DNA of 23,765 bases from an uncultured Beijerinckiaceae bacterium (GCA_937863205.1 CALMGA010000524.1:1-23765); one strand, 5' to 3'. Counted from the first letter of the stretch, positions 7,495 through 15,820 are shown. Program-made: numbers and translations. Notes: generated from the letters alone by a model not told the origin.

Positions 7495-8123
7495 CCGACC
7501 TCCACGATTACATCCGCGACGGGGCCGCCATCTATCGCCGATCCTTTGCCATCATCCGCGCGGAGGCCGAACTCGCCCGCTTCACGGCGGAGGAGGAGCG
7601 CGTCGCCGTGCGGGTCATCCACGCCTGCGGCATGGTGGAGGTGGCCGGCGACATCGCCTTCTCGGCCGATGCGGCGCGGGCCGGCATGTCGGCGCTCGCC
7701 GCAGGCGCGCCGGTGTTGTGCGATGCCAGCATGGTTGCCGATGGCGTCACCCGCGCGCGCCTGCCGGCCGGCAATGCCGTGATCTGCACCTTGCGCGAGG
7801 CCGGCGTGCCGGAACTGGCCGCCCGGCTCGGCACCACCCGCACCGCGGCGGCGGTGGAGCTGTGGCGCCCGCATCTCGCCGGGTCGGTGGTGGCGATCGG
7901 CAATGCTCCCACCGCCCTGTTCCACCTTCTCGAACTGATCGGCGCGGGGGCGCCCCGCCCGGCGCTGATCGTCGGCATTCCCGTGGGCTTCGTCGGGGCG
8001 GTCGAGGCCAAGGAGGTGCTGGCCGCCCGCGGCGATCTCGCCTCCATCGTGGTGCGTGGCCGTCGCGGCGGCAGCGCCATGGCGGCCGCGGTGATCAACG
8101 CTCTCGCCAGTCCGCTGGAATGA
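7491..8123 (+). CDS. cobH: Precorrin-8X methylmutase
   Basis: CobH moves the C-11 methyl group of precorrin-8X to C-12, giving hydrogenobyrinate, in aerobic cobalamin synthesis. The 210-aa length is normal. The catalytic His is seen in [19 protein letters not shown] (about His44). Other family segments are [33 protein letters not shown] and [17 protein letters not shown]. It begins with GTG at 7491, overlapping the preceding stop (GTGA), and its own stop overlaps the cobI ATG (ATGA). It is therefore translationally coupled on both sides and should be under the B12 riboswitch. Confidence 0.92.
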   Translation: MTDLHDYIRDGAAIYRRSFAIIRAEAELARFTAEEERVAVRVIHACGMVEVAGDIAFSADAARAGMSALAAGAPVLCDASMVADGVTRARLPAGNAVICTLREAGVPELAARLGTTRTAAAVELWRPHLAGSVVAIGNAPTALFHLLELIGAGAPRPALIVGIPVGFVGAVEAKEVLAARGDLASIVVRGRRGGSAMAAAVINALASPLE

Positions 8124-8854
8124 GCGGGAAGCGCGCCGGCCGCCTTCTGGGCATCGGCTTGGGGCCGGGCGATCCCGAACTCGTCACACTGAAAGCGGCG
8201 CGGCTGCTGCGCGAGGCGGACGTGGTCGCCTGGTTCTGCCGGCACGATGCGCGCGGCCATGCCCGCACCATCGCCGATGCGCTGATGCCGGACGGCTGCG
8301 AGGAATTGCCGCTGCCCTATCCCGTGACCACCGAGATCGCCGTGCGCGACCCGGCCTACAACGCCCGCCTCGCCCCCTTCTACGCCGTGGCTGCCGCGCA
8401 ACTTGCCGCGCGCCTTGAGGCCGGCGGCGACGTGGCCCTTCTGTGCGAGGGCGATCCTCTGTTCTACGGCTCCTTCATGCACCTCTACATCCGCCTGCGC
8501 GAGCGCTTCGCCACGGAGATCGTGCCGGGCGTCAGCGGCATGTCCGGGTGCTGGACGGCGGCCGGTCTGCCGATGAGTTGGGGCGACGACATTCTTACCG
8601 TGCTCCCCGGCACCCTGCCGCCAGATATCCTGCGCGACAAGCTCGCGGCAAGCGATGCCTGCGTGGTGATGAAGATCGGCGGCAACCTCGCCAAGGTGCG
8701 CAGCGCGGTGACGGCGGCCGGGCGCTTGGACGAGGCGGTCTACGTCGAGCGCGGCACCATGGCTGGCGAACGCGTGCTGCCGCTCGCTCAGATGAGTGGG
8801 GACGCGCCCTACTTCTCGGTGGTGCTGCTGCCCGGACATGGCCGCCGCCCGTGA
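8120..8854 (+). CDS. cobI: Precorrin-2 C(20)-methyltransferase
   Basis: CobI transfers a methyl group from S-adenosylmethionine to C-20 of precorrin-2, making precorrin-3A. The 244-aa protein shows the tetrapyrrole methyltransferase motifs: [16 protein letters not shown] at the N-terminus, [17 protein letters not shown] in the SAM-binding region, [19 protein letters not shown], and VYVERGTM in the C-terminal half. It starts at the ATG that overlaps the cobH stop. It is the last cob gene here. Only 13 bp after it begins the promoter of tRNA-His, so the operon stops after cobI. The remaining cob genes (for example cobJ, cobM) must be elsewhere. Confidence 0.93.
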   Translation: MSGKRAGRLLGIGLGPGDPELVTLKAARLLREADVVAWFCRHDARGHARTIADALMPDGCEELPLPYPVTTEIAVRDPAYNARLAPFYAVAAAQLAARLEAGGDVALLCEGDPLFYGSFMHLYIRLRERFATEIVPGVSGMSGCWTAAGLPMSWGDDILTVLPGTLPPDILRDKLAASDACVVMKIGGNLAKVRSAVTAAGRLDEAVYVERGTMAGERVLPLAQMSGDAPYFSVVLLPGHGRRP

Positions 8855-8867
8855 GGGCGCGCGCCGC

Positions 8868-8896
8868 TTGCTTTCACGGTTTCGAGCTTTTATGTT
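8868..8896 (+). promoter_or_regulatory. Promoter of tRNA-His
   Basis: TTGCTT (8868-8873) and TATGTT (8891-8896) are separated by 17 bp and lie 11 bp before the mature tRNA 5' end, as expected for a short tRNA precursor. Confidence 0.5.
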
Positions 8897-8907
8897 CCCC
8901 CACGATC

Positions 8908-8984
8908 GCCGCCATAGCTCAGTTGGTTAGAGCGCTAGATTGTGGATCTAGAGGTCCCCCGTTCGAGCCGGGGTGGTGGTACCA
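8908..8984 (+). tRNA. tRNA-His (GTG anticodon)
   Basis: The cloverleaf folds fully: acceptor arm 8908-8914 with 8974-8980, D-arm TAGCTCAGTTGGTTAGAGC, anticodon stem CTAGA/TCTAG (8935-8939, 8947-8951) with anticodon GTG at 8942-8944, T-arm CCCCG/CGGGG (8957-8961, 8969-8973) with loop TTCGAGC, discriminator A at 8981 and encoded CCA at 8982-8984. The base before the acceptor is C, so no G-1 is encoded and A73 replaces the usual C73. This is the unusual tRNA-His known from many alphaproteobacteria. It appears to be the attachment site of the integrase remnant that ends 14 bp behind it. Confidence 0.95.
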
Positions 8985-8997
8985 GCCGGGCAATGGC

Positions 8998-9884
8998 CTA
9001 AGTCGTTGACGTAGCTGGCGATTGGTCCTTCCGGGCGCTCTTCTGATCCTTCGTAATGACCGTCTTGCCGGGTTTCATCTGGCGATCCTGTGACCGTTTG
9101 TGCACGACCCGTTCCATCTCCTCATGGAGGTCTTCGGTTCGCAGATGACCGTACCGGGCGGTCATTTGAAGCGTTGCATGACCGAGGATGCGGCTGAGCC
9201 GGTACAGGTCACCACCTTCCTGCACGAACCAACTCGCGAAGGTGTGCCGGAGATCGTGGTAGCGGAAGTCGGTCAGCCCGGCTCGGGCATAGGCCGCGAC
9301 GAAGCCCTTCTTCGGATCACCGATTCGGCTGCCATCCGACTTGCAGAATAGGAATGACGATGTGGGCCGGCCGCGTCGTTCCAGCAGGTCCCGGATTGTG
9401 TCCACCGCTGTGACCGACAGCGGTACACGGCGCGGGCTGCTCGTCTTGGTCAGTTCGAGATGAATCTCACGCCGCCGCAGGTCGATCTGCTCCTGGCGGA
9501 GCGACAGCAATTCCTCCTTGCGCATGCCGGTCTCGACGGCCAGCACCAGAATCGGCTTCAGTGTGTCCGAAGCAGCACCCTACAGCCGGGCGAACTCCTC
9601 GCGAGTCAAAGAAACGGATGCGAGATCTACTTTCCCGAAGAGCACGCTTGTTGAGGGTTGTGACCAAAGATTATGTCCACCCAGCCTCGCCGGTTCGCGG
9701 ACGTGAACACCGATCCCAAGAACGACAGGTGGCGCCGGATTGTCGCATCTGTGACGCCGGTCCGCTTCCTGGTCGCGATGAACTCGCCCAGCGTCTTGCG
9801 ATCGATCTCGTCTAAATGCATGTGGCCGAACAGGCATAGGATGATCCTGGCATTAAACCGATGGATCCCCAACGTCGAGATTTT
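8998..9884 (-). pseudogene. Tyrosine recombinase (phage/island integrase), broken
   Basis: This is the remnant of a tRNA-targeting integrase. The catalytic domain is intact in the last 183 codons (from 9546): Arg in ETGMRKEELLSL, HDLRHTFASWF, LGHATLQMTARYGHL with the terminal Tyr. Upstream it is broken three times. An amber TAG at 9580-9582 interrupts FARL and GAASDTLKP in the same frame. A +1 frameshift near 9613 separates LRESRSRIRF from LTREEFARL. A second, near 9665, separates FTSANRRGWVD from VTTLNKRAL. The core-binding domain continues to about 9815 (LDEIDRKTLGEF, TDATIRRHLSFL). Its start has been replaced by the IS5-type element, into whose transposase the frame runs without a stop. 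The gene ends 14 bp from tRNA-His, the classical position for an island integrase. It is surely inactive as read. Confidence 0.88.
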
Positions 9885-9885
9885 G

Positions 9886-10820
9886 AGAGTCCGTCCGGGA
9901 TCATTCTGAGTTTTGGCAGAGCTTCGCAGCATGAGGCGGATTGAGGCCAAGTTCAGGAAAGTGAGCGCCTTGCGCGTCAAGCATTCCCAGTCCTTGGCCA
10001 ACCGGTGGCAGCGCTTCAGCCAAGCAATGGTGCGCTCCACACTCCAACGCTTGGGCAATACCGTGATGCCCTTGGCCGTACGCTTGGCCGTGTCGGAGCG
10101 CTTGACGATCTCGATGCTGCGGCAGACCCGGCGCACGCCGGCCTGGAACGCCGGTCCCTGGTCGCCGCCGCCGGCGTACAACTTGAGCAGGAACGGATAC
10201 ACGTCGAACAAAGTGGCCATCACCAGCACGCCACCGTTGCGGTCCGGCACGTCGGCCCGATGCACGAGCGCCTGCATCACCAGATCCGGCGCGTCCACAA
10301 GGACATGGCGCTTCTTGCCTTTGATCTTCTTGCCCGCGTCGTAGCCCGGCGGGTCGATGCGGCAGCCCCCTTTTCCGCGCTCTTGACGCTCCCGCTGTCG
10401 ATGATCGCCACCATCGGGATGGCCTCGCGTCCGGCCGCCTCCCGGCAGGCCACGTACAGCGCGTGGTGCAGGCGCTTCAGCGTCCCGTCATGGTCCCACA
10501 GATCGAAGGCCCCGTGCACCGTGGAGCACGGCGGCAGGTCCTTGGGCAGCGCCCCCACTGGCAGCCCGTGCCCAGCACAAACATCAGCCCGTTGACCACC
10601 TCGCGCAGGCCGACGCTGCGCTTGTTGCCGCCGCGCTTGGCCGGCGGGATCAGCGGCGCGACCAGCGCCCATTCCGCGTCGGTCCGATCGGTCGGGTAGC
10701 GCAGCCTGCTGCGGTCGTAACGAGCCCTGTTCTCATTCGTCCACATCGGCAGCGCCGTGCTCTGGCCACCCCTGAATCACAAGCTGCTCAACCTGTTCCG
10801 CTTGTTCCCGGACGGACACT
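9886..10820 (-). mobile_element. IS5-family insertion sequence, degenerate
   Basis: The element of about 935 bp is bounded by 15-bp inverted ends AGAGTCCGTCCGGGA (9886-9900) and TCCCGGACGGACACT (10806-10820), which differ at one base. It contains one broken transposase on the minus strand. No clear target duplication is seen: TTTTG stands left and TAGAG right. Either the ends are slightly off or the flanks were rearranged after insertion. It displaced the 5' end of the integrase gene. Confidence 0.75.
9901..10746 (-). pseudogene. IS5-family DDE transposase, frameshifted
   Basis: The ATG at 10746 starts MWTNENRARYDRSRLRYP, the typical N-terminus of IS5-family transposases of the IS427/IS1031 type, followed by LTDAEWALVAPLIPP-like sequence. 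The protein is broken twice at runs of G. Near 10552 GTGCQWG changes frame to ALPKDLPP, and near 10368 VKSAEKG changes frame to RIDPPGYDAGKKIKG. The DDE residues are recognisable: Asp in AIIDSGSVKS, Asp in RADVPDRNGG, and Glu in WSVERTIAWLKR. The usual C-terminus ...RLMLR is present near 9925 but the normal stop is lost. The frame crosses the inverted repeat and fuses to the integrase remnant. Not functional. Confidence 0.85.
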
Positions 10821-10821
10821 T

Positions 10822-11106
10822 AGAGCGGCGGAAAATGGTGGAAATAGGAATGTAACCCTGAGAGAAATTGCAGGGCGCGGCTCTGATCTCCGAAACTCCA
10901 TGGGAGATCTCTTGTATTCCGCAAGCAAAGCGAGCTTGGATCACTTCGATAACATCAAGAGAGCTCATGGCTCCGCATTTGGAGATGATTGAGTCTCTGT
11001 TCTTGCAGCATATTCTAATCTTCAGACCGCTGCACTCGTTAGGTGTTTTTTTCTCATCGATCCGGTCGCGTCGATAAACGTGTAATTATCCACCCCAAGT
11101 CTGAGG
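10822..11106. other. AT-richer stretch of unknown origin between two IS remnants
   Basis: This stretch is markedly less GC-rich than the rest of the window (for example GAAATAGGAATG, TATTCTAATCTTC, GTGTTTTTTTCTC). A 63-aa minus-strand ORF begins at ATG 10968 (MSSLDVIEVIQARFACG) and runs into the IS5 end. I do not recognise it, and it is not convincingly the integrase N-terminus. On the plus strand nothing is recognised. Base composition suggests a different donor. Confidence 0.4.
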
Positions 11107-11109
11107 TGT

Positions 11110-11842
11110 TCAGGCGCTGACGGTGCCCAGGAGAGTGGCGAAGACGGCGGCGTCTGCACCGAGCCGGGCGGTGTCAACGACGGTGCGCACGCCCGCCTCG
11201 CCCTGTGCCGCCCACATCGCGCGGTAGCCGTTGGTCGCCTTGCGCCGGATCACCGCCGGGCGCAGCGCCCGCTCGTAGGCGTTGTTGGTCGGCTCGACCT
11301 CGCCGGGGTGGGCCAGGAAGGTCAGGAGCTGGTCGCGGGCACGGCCGATCTTGCCCTGCAACTCGCGCGTCAGTTCACAGGTGCCGGCGGTGCTCAGGAT
11401 GCTGGCAAGTTGCCGCTCCAGCGCCCGACGCTTGGCGCCCAGCGTTGCCGCTAGGTCAGTGACGCGTTCGGCCAGGGCGAGCGCCGTGTCGAGCCAGAGC
11501 TGCAGGCGCCGAACACGATCAACGAGGGGCACGGGATCATCGCTGTTTTCGATGGCAGAGGCCAAGCTCTGGGCGGCGTCGCGGGCGAGATGCGCCAAGC
11601 AGGTCTGATGGGCATGGCCTTGGTGGGCCGTATACCGGTCCGACAGCCACACCGCCGGGCGGTGCCCGTTCATCATCTCGCGCACCACGCAAGCCGCCCG
11701 CGTCGGCGCGGTCTGGTGCACCACCGCTTCGGCGCAGCGGAACACCCAGTGCGTGCCGTTGCAGCCCTCGATCCGAACACCGGTCTCGTCCGAGGCGACC
11801 ACGGCGGCCCGGCGCAGGGCGGAGACGGCGGCCTCGCGGCCG
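11110..11842 (-). pseudogene. IS66-family transposase (TnpC), C-terminal fragment
   Basis: About 240 residues of the catalytic half of an IS66-type transposase remain. The DDE residues are visible: Asp in VVASDETGVRIEG, Asp in AVWLSDRYTAHQGHAHQTCLAHLARD, and Glu in GEVEPTNNAYERALRPAVIRRKATNG. The natural C-terminus and stop (at 11110) are kept. The N-terminal zinc-finger and helix-turn-helix part is absent, because the recognisable sequence ends near 11842, exactly where the DUF2147 remnant starts on the other strand. The frame stays open to an ATG at 11910, but those first residues are antisense to DUF2147 and are not transposase. No tnpA or tnpB is seen, and no IS66 terminal repeat could be identified. 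Confidence 0.85.
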
Positions 11843-12268
11843 GACGACCTCAACCCCGACGCGGCCAAACGCAGCCGGATGGTTCTGGGCCTGCAGATCA
11901 TGCCCGGCATCGCAGCCGACGGGGCAGCCTACGCCGGACAACTCTCCGATGCGGAGAACGGCAAGACCTACGACGCGCACATCAAGCGTGAGGACGCCGA
12001 CCACCTGATGCTCAAGGGGTGCGTCCTGCGGTATCTCTGCCAGTCGCAGACCTGGATCAAGGTCGACGATATCGCAAGCGGCCAGCTCACCGGGACAACC
12101 GAGGAGCCCAACGGTCCGCACACCGATGCGGAATGGGCGCAAGCCAAGTCGGCGAAGCGCCGAACGCGGATCTGGCAAAGACTCGAGTCGCGGCAGTCTG
12201 ATCCGGTCGGTCCGCAGGCAGTCGTTTGTTGCAGCCGGTTGTTGAGGGAGAGTCGCTCTCCAGGCTGA
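11843..12268 (+). pseudogene. DUF2147-domain protein, 5' truncated
   Basis: The frame begins abruptly at the IS66 junction with DDLNPDAAKRSRMVLGLQI, then ENGKTYDAHIKRED, LMLKGCVLRYLCQSQTWIKV. This matches the middle and end of DUF2147 proteins (pattern NPDxxxRSR, then GKTYDAxI, then GCVxxxLCxSQTW). Such proteins are small, usually exported, and of uncertain function. The signal peptide and first half are missing. After the domain the frame continues about 65 residues (EEPNGPHTDAEWAQAKSAKRR and so on), longer than usual for the family. The start codon is lost, so the gene is a remnant. Confidence 0.65.
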
Positions 12269-12280
12269 CATCTGACTCAG

Positions 12281-12646
12281 CTTCAAGCTCGCGGATCTCG
12301 TGCGCCAGGCCAACGAGGCGAAGCCGGTAACCGCCTTCGTCAACGGCCTCGCCGCCTCGGCCGGCAACATATGATTGCGTCCGGCGCCGGCCGCATCGTC
12401 TCCGTGCCGTTGGGCGTGACCGGCTCGATCGGCGTGGTGATGACGCACGCCGACTATTCCCGCAAGCTCGACCGCGTCGGGATCACGCCGACCCTGATCC
12501 ATTCGGGCCAGCAGAAGGTCGACGGCAACGCGTATCAACCGCTCGACGCCGACACCAAGGCGCGGCTGCAAGCCGAGGTCGACGGCCTGCGCGAGGACTT
12601 CGTGCAGCTCGTCGCCAGGGGCCGGGCGGTACGGCGGCAGCTTTGA
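12281..12646 (+). pseudogene. S49-family (SppA / phage head protease-like) peptidase fragment
   Basis: The fragment reads FKLADLVRQANEAKPVTAFVNGLAASAGN in one frame and then, after a shift near 12367, MIASGAGRIVSVPLGVTGSIGVVMTHADYSRKLDRVGI, ending with the segment DGNAYQPLDADTKARLQAEVDGL. This matches the core of S49 serine peptidases: the AASAGY-like segment before the active-site helix and TGSIGVV. The spacing before the next coding fragments and the phage-like ORFs downstream suggest a prophage capsid-maturation protease. The N-terminus and C-terminus are missing and there is an internal frameshift of about +2, so it is inactive. Confidence 0.7.
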
Positions 12647-13099
12647 CGGCCCATTCGAGTGCGAGGGCGACGCGGTGCGCTTCGTGCGCAAGTGCCGCCG
12701 CGAGGTTCTACCGCACGATCGGGTACGTTTTGACGGCAACTTGGCGGGAAGCATCGCCCTGCCCGGCCTGCGGCAAGGCGATCCCGGGTGGTCGCTGGAC
12801 CGCCGACACCTTGAGCCCGGTGCTGGCCAGGCTGAAGAAGGCAAGCGCCGCAGGCGGGCGCGAATCGCCGACGTCGCAAGCTTGCATCCGAACGCTCCAT
12901 GACGAACGCTCCATGACGCCGGCCGTCTGCCAAAAGCGGTCAGCCGACTCGCCGGCGAGTGAGACGCCCGGTTGCGAGATTTGGGAAAGCGGGCGCAGTT
13001 GCTTCGCACGGTCGCATTATCCTCCACGAACTCCCACCGCAGACGGGATATCGCGTACCTTCCCGTTGATCGCTCGACGGCCATCGCGGGGCAGGCCAC
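12647..13099. other. Non-coding or decayed stretch after the S49 remnant
   Basis: No recognisable complete gene is seen. One plus-strand frame reads GGSFDGPFECEGDAVRFVRKC and continues with protein-like composition to about 12740, which could be the remnant of a phage gene. Nothing is identified. A 14-bp tandem duplication lies at 12889-12916. Confidence 0.3.
12889..12916 (+). repeat. Perfect 14-bp tandem duplication
   Basis: CGAACGCTCCATGA occurs at 12889-12902 and again directly at 12903-12916. It lies in decayed sequence and looks like a replication-slippage event. Confidence 0.8.
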
Positions 13100-13405
13100 A
13101 TGTCGCGAACGCAAACCCTCCGTGCCGCGGGCCCGAGCCTGCCGGCCGTCATCGAGGCGTCGCACGCGACGGACTCGCGCCTGGGAGCGAAGCTGATCTG
13201 CTGCGCCGTGGCGAAGGGATCGTCGCTGGTCTACGCCATCGAGGTCAGCCCGGACGCGCAGGAGCCGCGCAGCTGGGCACCGCTGGACGGGCAGTCGACC
13301 GGGCTGACGGCGTCCAGGGTCAGGCGGCTCGCCTCCGGGGCCCGTGCCGTGCGGGCCAACGTGACGGGCCTGACGAGCGGATCGCTGGCCTTCAGCGTGT
13401 ACTGA
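13100..13405 (+). CDS. Small phage-like hypothetical protein
   Basis: This is a 101-aa ORF beginning MSRTQTLRAAGPSLPAVIEA. I do not recognise a named family. The middle and end (KGSSLVYAIEVSPDAQEPRSWAPLD, then RAVRANVTGLTSGSLAFSVY) have the beta-rich, Gly/Ser/Thr pattern common in small phage virion or tail-associated proteins, where a mean value and a per-sample spread are written as strands. The frame is intact and has a normal stop. The ribosome site is weak (GGGGCAGG about 5 bases before ATG). Its neighbours, an S49 peptidase remnant and another small ORF, fit a prophage remnant. The phage assignment is inference. Confidence 0.45.
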   Translation: MSRTQTLRAAGPSLPAVIEASHATDSRLGAKLICCAVAKGSSLVYAIEVSPDAQEPRSWAPLDGQSTGLTASRVRRLASGARAVRANVTGLTSGSLAFSVY

Positions 13406-13494
13406 CCCGCGGTCGCCCCGGCGGTCCCAGCCTCGCAGGCGGCCAGCTGCAGCCAGGGCGGAGGTGCACTGGCCGCAGCTGCGTCGACACCGAC

Positions 13495-13710
13495 ATGGCG
13501 GAAGAATGCGGACAACGGATGAAAACCGCCGTGCGCGATATGTTCCTCGACCTGCAGTCGCTGCCTGAAGCGGTGCTGGAGGCAGCGGTCAAGGAGCGCC
13601 TTATCGGTGCGATCGACGCGGACACGTTCGCCGCGTTCTTCGCCGGGATCCGGGCCAAGAGGCCGGTGATGATCGAGGATGAGGTGGAGGACGACGAGCC
13701 GGACGATTGA
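13495..13710 (+). CDS. Small acidic-tailed hypothetical protein
   Basis: This 71-aa ORF has predicted helices (MKTAVRDMFLDLQSLPEAVLEAAVKERL) and a strongly acidic end (IEDEVEDDEPDD). No family is recognised. The start could be ATG 13495 or ATG 13519 (MKTAVRD); neither has a good ribosome site. It follows the small phage-like ORF by 90 bp on the same strand and may be part of the same prophage remnant. Confidence 0.4.
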   Translation: MAEECGQRMKTAVRDMFLDLQSLPEAVLEAAVKERLIGAIDADTFAAFFAGIRAKRPVMIEDEVEDDEPDD

Positions 13711-13836
13711 CGGCTGCGGCGGCGCTCGGCAGCACGCTTGGTCTGCTTTGGCGTGTCGAATGTGAAAAGCAACCGCTACAGGTTACATGTCTGATTCAGC
13801 GAAAATCTTGCCGTTCTCGAGGAGGCCTGGGCGCTG

Positions 13837-14990
13837 ATGCACCAGGTCTTGATCGTCGGAGCCGGCCCGGTCGGACCCGCAGTCGCCGAACTCGCGCGGT
13901 ATGGCGTGCCCCTGCGCATCATCGACCGCAGCTCGCATCCAAGCCACACCTCCAAGGCTCTGGTCATCCGGAGCCGCACGCTCGAAATCCGCGGATCGAA
14001 CGGGCTGCACCGCGGCGTTGCTGGCGGCTGGCCTGCCGGCGCGGGGCGTAACGATCCGCGACGGTCCCGGGAGGCTTGGCCACAACGACATCGATCACGT
14101 CGCCAGCCCCTACCCATCGCCTTTGATGATCCCGCAATCGGAAACGGAGCGGCTGCTCACCGCCCACCTCACGGGCTTTGGTGTCGCGGTCGAGCGTGAG
14201 GTCGAGCTGGTCGGTTTCGACGAGAGCGCGGAGAAGGTCGCGGTACGCCTTCGCCACGCCGACCGGCGCGAGGAGGCGACAACGACGCCCTGGCTGCTGG
14301 GGTGCGACGGCGCCCACAGCGCCGTGCGGCACGGCCTCGCCTTTGAGTTCCGCGGCACGGCCGAAGGCAACGATCGGATGCTGGCCGACGTGCGGCTCGA
14401 AGGTGACAGGCGGCCGCCGAGGGAGGAGATCCTCCCTACCTGCACCACGATGGACCCTTCGTGATCTTCCCGATCCCGGGGTGGACGCTCCCGCGTCATC
14501 GCCATGGTTGGCGAGACCGATCCCGCCCACCCGCGAGCCGACCCGACGCTCGCGGACGTGCAGGCGATGATCGACAGCCGCACCGGCGGAAGGTTCCGCG
14601 CGACCGACCCCGTGTGGCTGTCCAACTTCCGCATCAACGAGCGCAAGGTCGAGCACGACAGCCGGGACCGCGTTTTTCTGGCCGGCGATGCCGTCCACGT
14701 CCACAGCCCCGCGGGCGGCCAGGGCATGAACACGGGAATGCAGGACGCGGTCGGCCTCGCTCGGCGCCTCGCCCTGGTTGTGCGCGGTGAAGCGGCGGCG
14801 GAGCTGCTGGACAGCTACAGCGTCGAGCGGTCGGCGACATGGTGCTGCGCAATGCGTGTCGCCTCACCACCATGGCAACGCTGTCGAACCCCGCCCTTCA
14901 GGCAGCACGCAATCTTGCGCTTCGCATCCTGCTCGGCGTTCCCGCCGTCCGAGCGGCGAACGGGTGGGAGAAGGCTGAGCGATACCTGCA
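13837..14990 (+). pseudogene. FAD-dependent aromatic monooxygenase (PheA/TfdB type), multiply frameshifted
   Basis: These are remnants of a class A flavoprotein hydroxylase, which uses NADPH and oxygen to hydroxylate aromatic rings. The ATG at 13837 starts MHQVLIVGAGPVGPAVAELA, the FAD-binding GxGxxG motif, already a few residues shorter than normal. The frame changes near 13995 (LEI to TGCTAALLAAGLPARGV), near 14440 (REEIL to YLHHDGPFVIFPIPG), near 14490 (to VIAMVGETDPAHPRAD) and near 14835 (ERSA to DMVLRNACRLTTMATL). The second FAD motif WLLGCDGAHSAVRHGL and the third, RVFLAGDAVHVHSPAGGQGMNT, are clear. The gene fades after GWEKAERYLQRC, before the thioredoxin-like C-terminal domain. With at least four shifts it cannot make the enzyme. 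Confidence 0.85.
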
Positions 14991-15820
14991 GCGGTGCGCG
15001 CCGACGGTTTGCACGAAATCGAAGGGCTCGCCGTCGACCAATCTTGCGATGGGGGCGCAGACCTGTTCACGGCAGCGACCATCTGCCGTCGAGCGCGACA
15101 GCGATAGCTGCCGACGACGGCAGCGGGCGCAGTCACAGCATACAGCATCCCACTGCCGAACGGCGGTTTTCGATCCGACTCGGCCAAGACCGCCCGACCT
15201 GCCGCAGCCAACCGACGTCCTCCAAGGTTTCCGCCCCGCTGACTTCGGCCGGCTTCCGTTGTTTCTGGGCGGAGCGACTTCAGGCGTCGATCACTCGAAG
15301 GCTTGCCGGCGAGATCAGGGACGGTCGCTTGCCCGGTCTCTTCATCCACAACGAACAGCCCTCGGCGAACAGGCGGGCGACCTCATCCAGGTCGGCCGCG
15401 AAGATCGCGTGCTCGGCATGGTGCCTGGTCCGGCCCGTGGTTGGCGCCAGCTGGTAGCCGCGCGATGTGTGGTGCAGCGCTTCCTGCACGCCCTCGCGCG
15501 GCTGGACGCGCTCGATCCTGACGATTGCCCGATCACATTTCGATCGATCTCACTGCCTTTCACCAGCATGGGCGTCGCAAGCTGCATGTGTACGCACGCT
15601 CGCGAGTCATGCATCACGGAAGCGCAGCCTTGGGGCGAAGGTTGGACCGTTGGCGGTATCAGTCTAGCCAAGTTCGGGGTCGATCGGCGCGCCATGGAAA
15701 AGATCGACAGGAGGAGCGAGGACTGCGCCTTCCAAGGCGCATAGCAGAAGCTCGATCTTTCCATTGTATTTTGGAGCAACGGCACCATGTCCGACCAAGA
15801 AAGCCAACTGGAGCCGAATC
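14991..15820. other. Largely unassigned stretch between monooxygenase remnant and mucR
   Basis: No well-supported gene. A minus-strand ORF 15280-15489 (69 aa) has natural-looking composition in its second half (FAADLDEVARLFAEGCSLWMK, then RPSLISPASLRVI) and may be the end of an unidentified gene; it is listed separately. The rest shows no motif, repeat or RNA that I can identify. The last 100 bases before mucR are its leader. Confidence 0.3.
15280..15489 (-). CDS. Hypothetical protein, doubtful
   Basis: This 69-aa ORF starts MQEALHHTSRGYQLAP and ends SLISPASLRVIDA. I do not recognise it. The central helix-like segment FAADLDEVARLFAEG and the strand-rich end look like coding sequence rather than a shadow frame, but no ribosome site or homologous motif supports it. 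It may be a surviving fragment of a larger gene. Confidence 0.22.
   Translation of the reverse strand: MQEALHHTSRGYQLAPTTGRTRHHAEHAIFAADLDEVARLFAEGCSLWMKRPGKRPSLISPASLRVIDA

Noticed and set aside
11090..11112. IS66 terminal inverted repeat next to the transposase stop
   Set aside because: The sequence after the stop does not match the usual IS66 end, and no partner could be found near 11842.
12246..12260. Small perfect hairpin GGAGAG-TCG-CTCTCC
   Set aside because: It is short, lies in decayed sequence and is not followed by a T-tract, so a functional terminator is not supported.
11537..13165. 542-aa minus-strand ORF
   Set aside because: It crosses the IS66, DUF2147 and S49 remnants in the wrong frame and strand and carries no motif.
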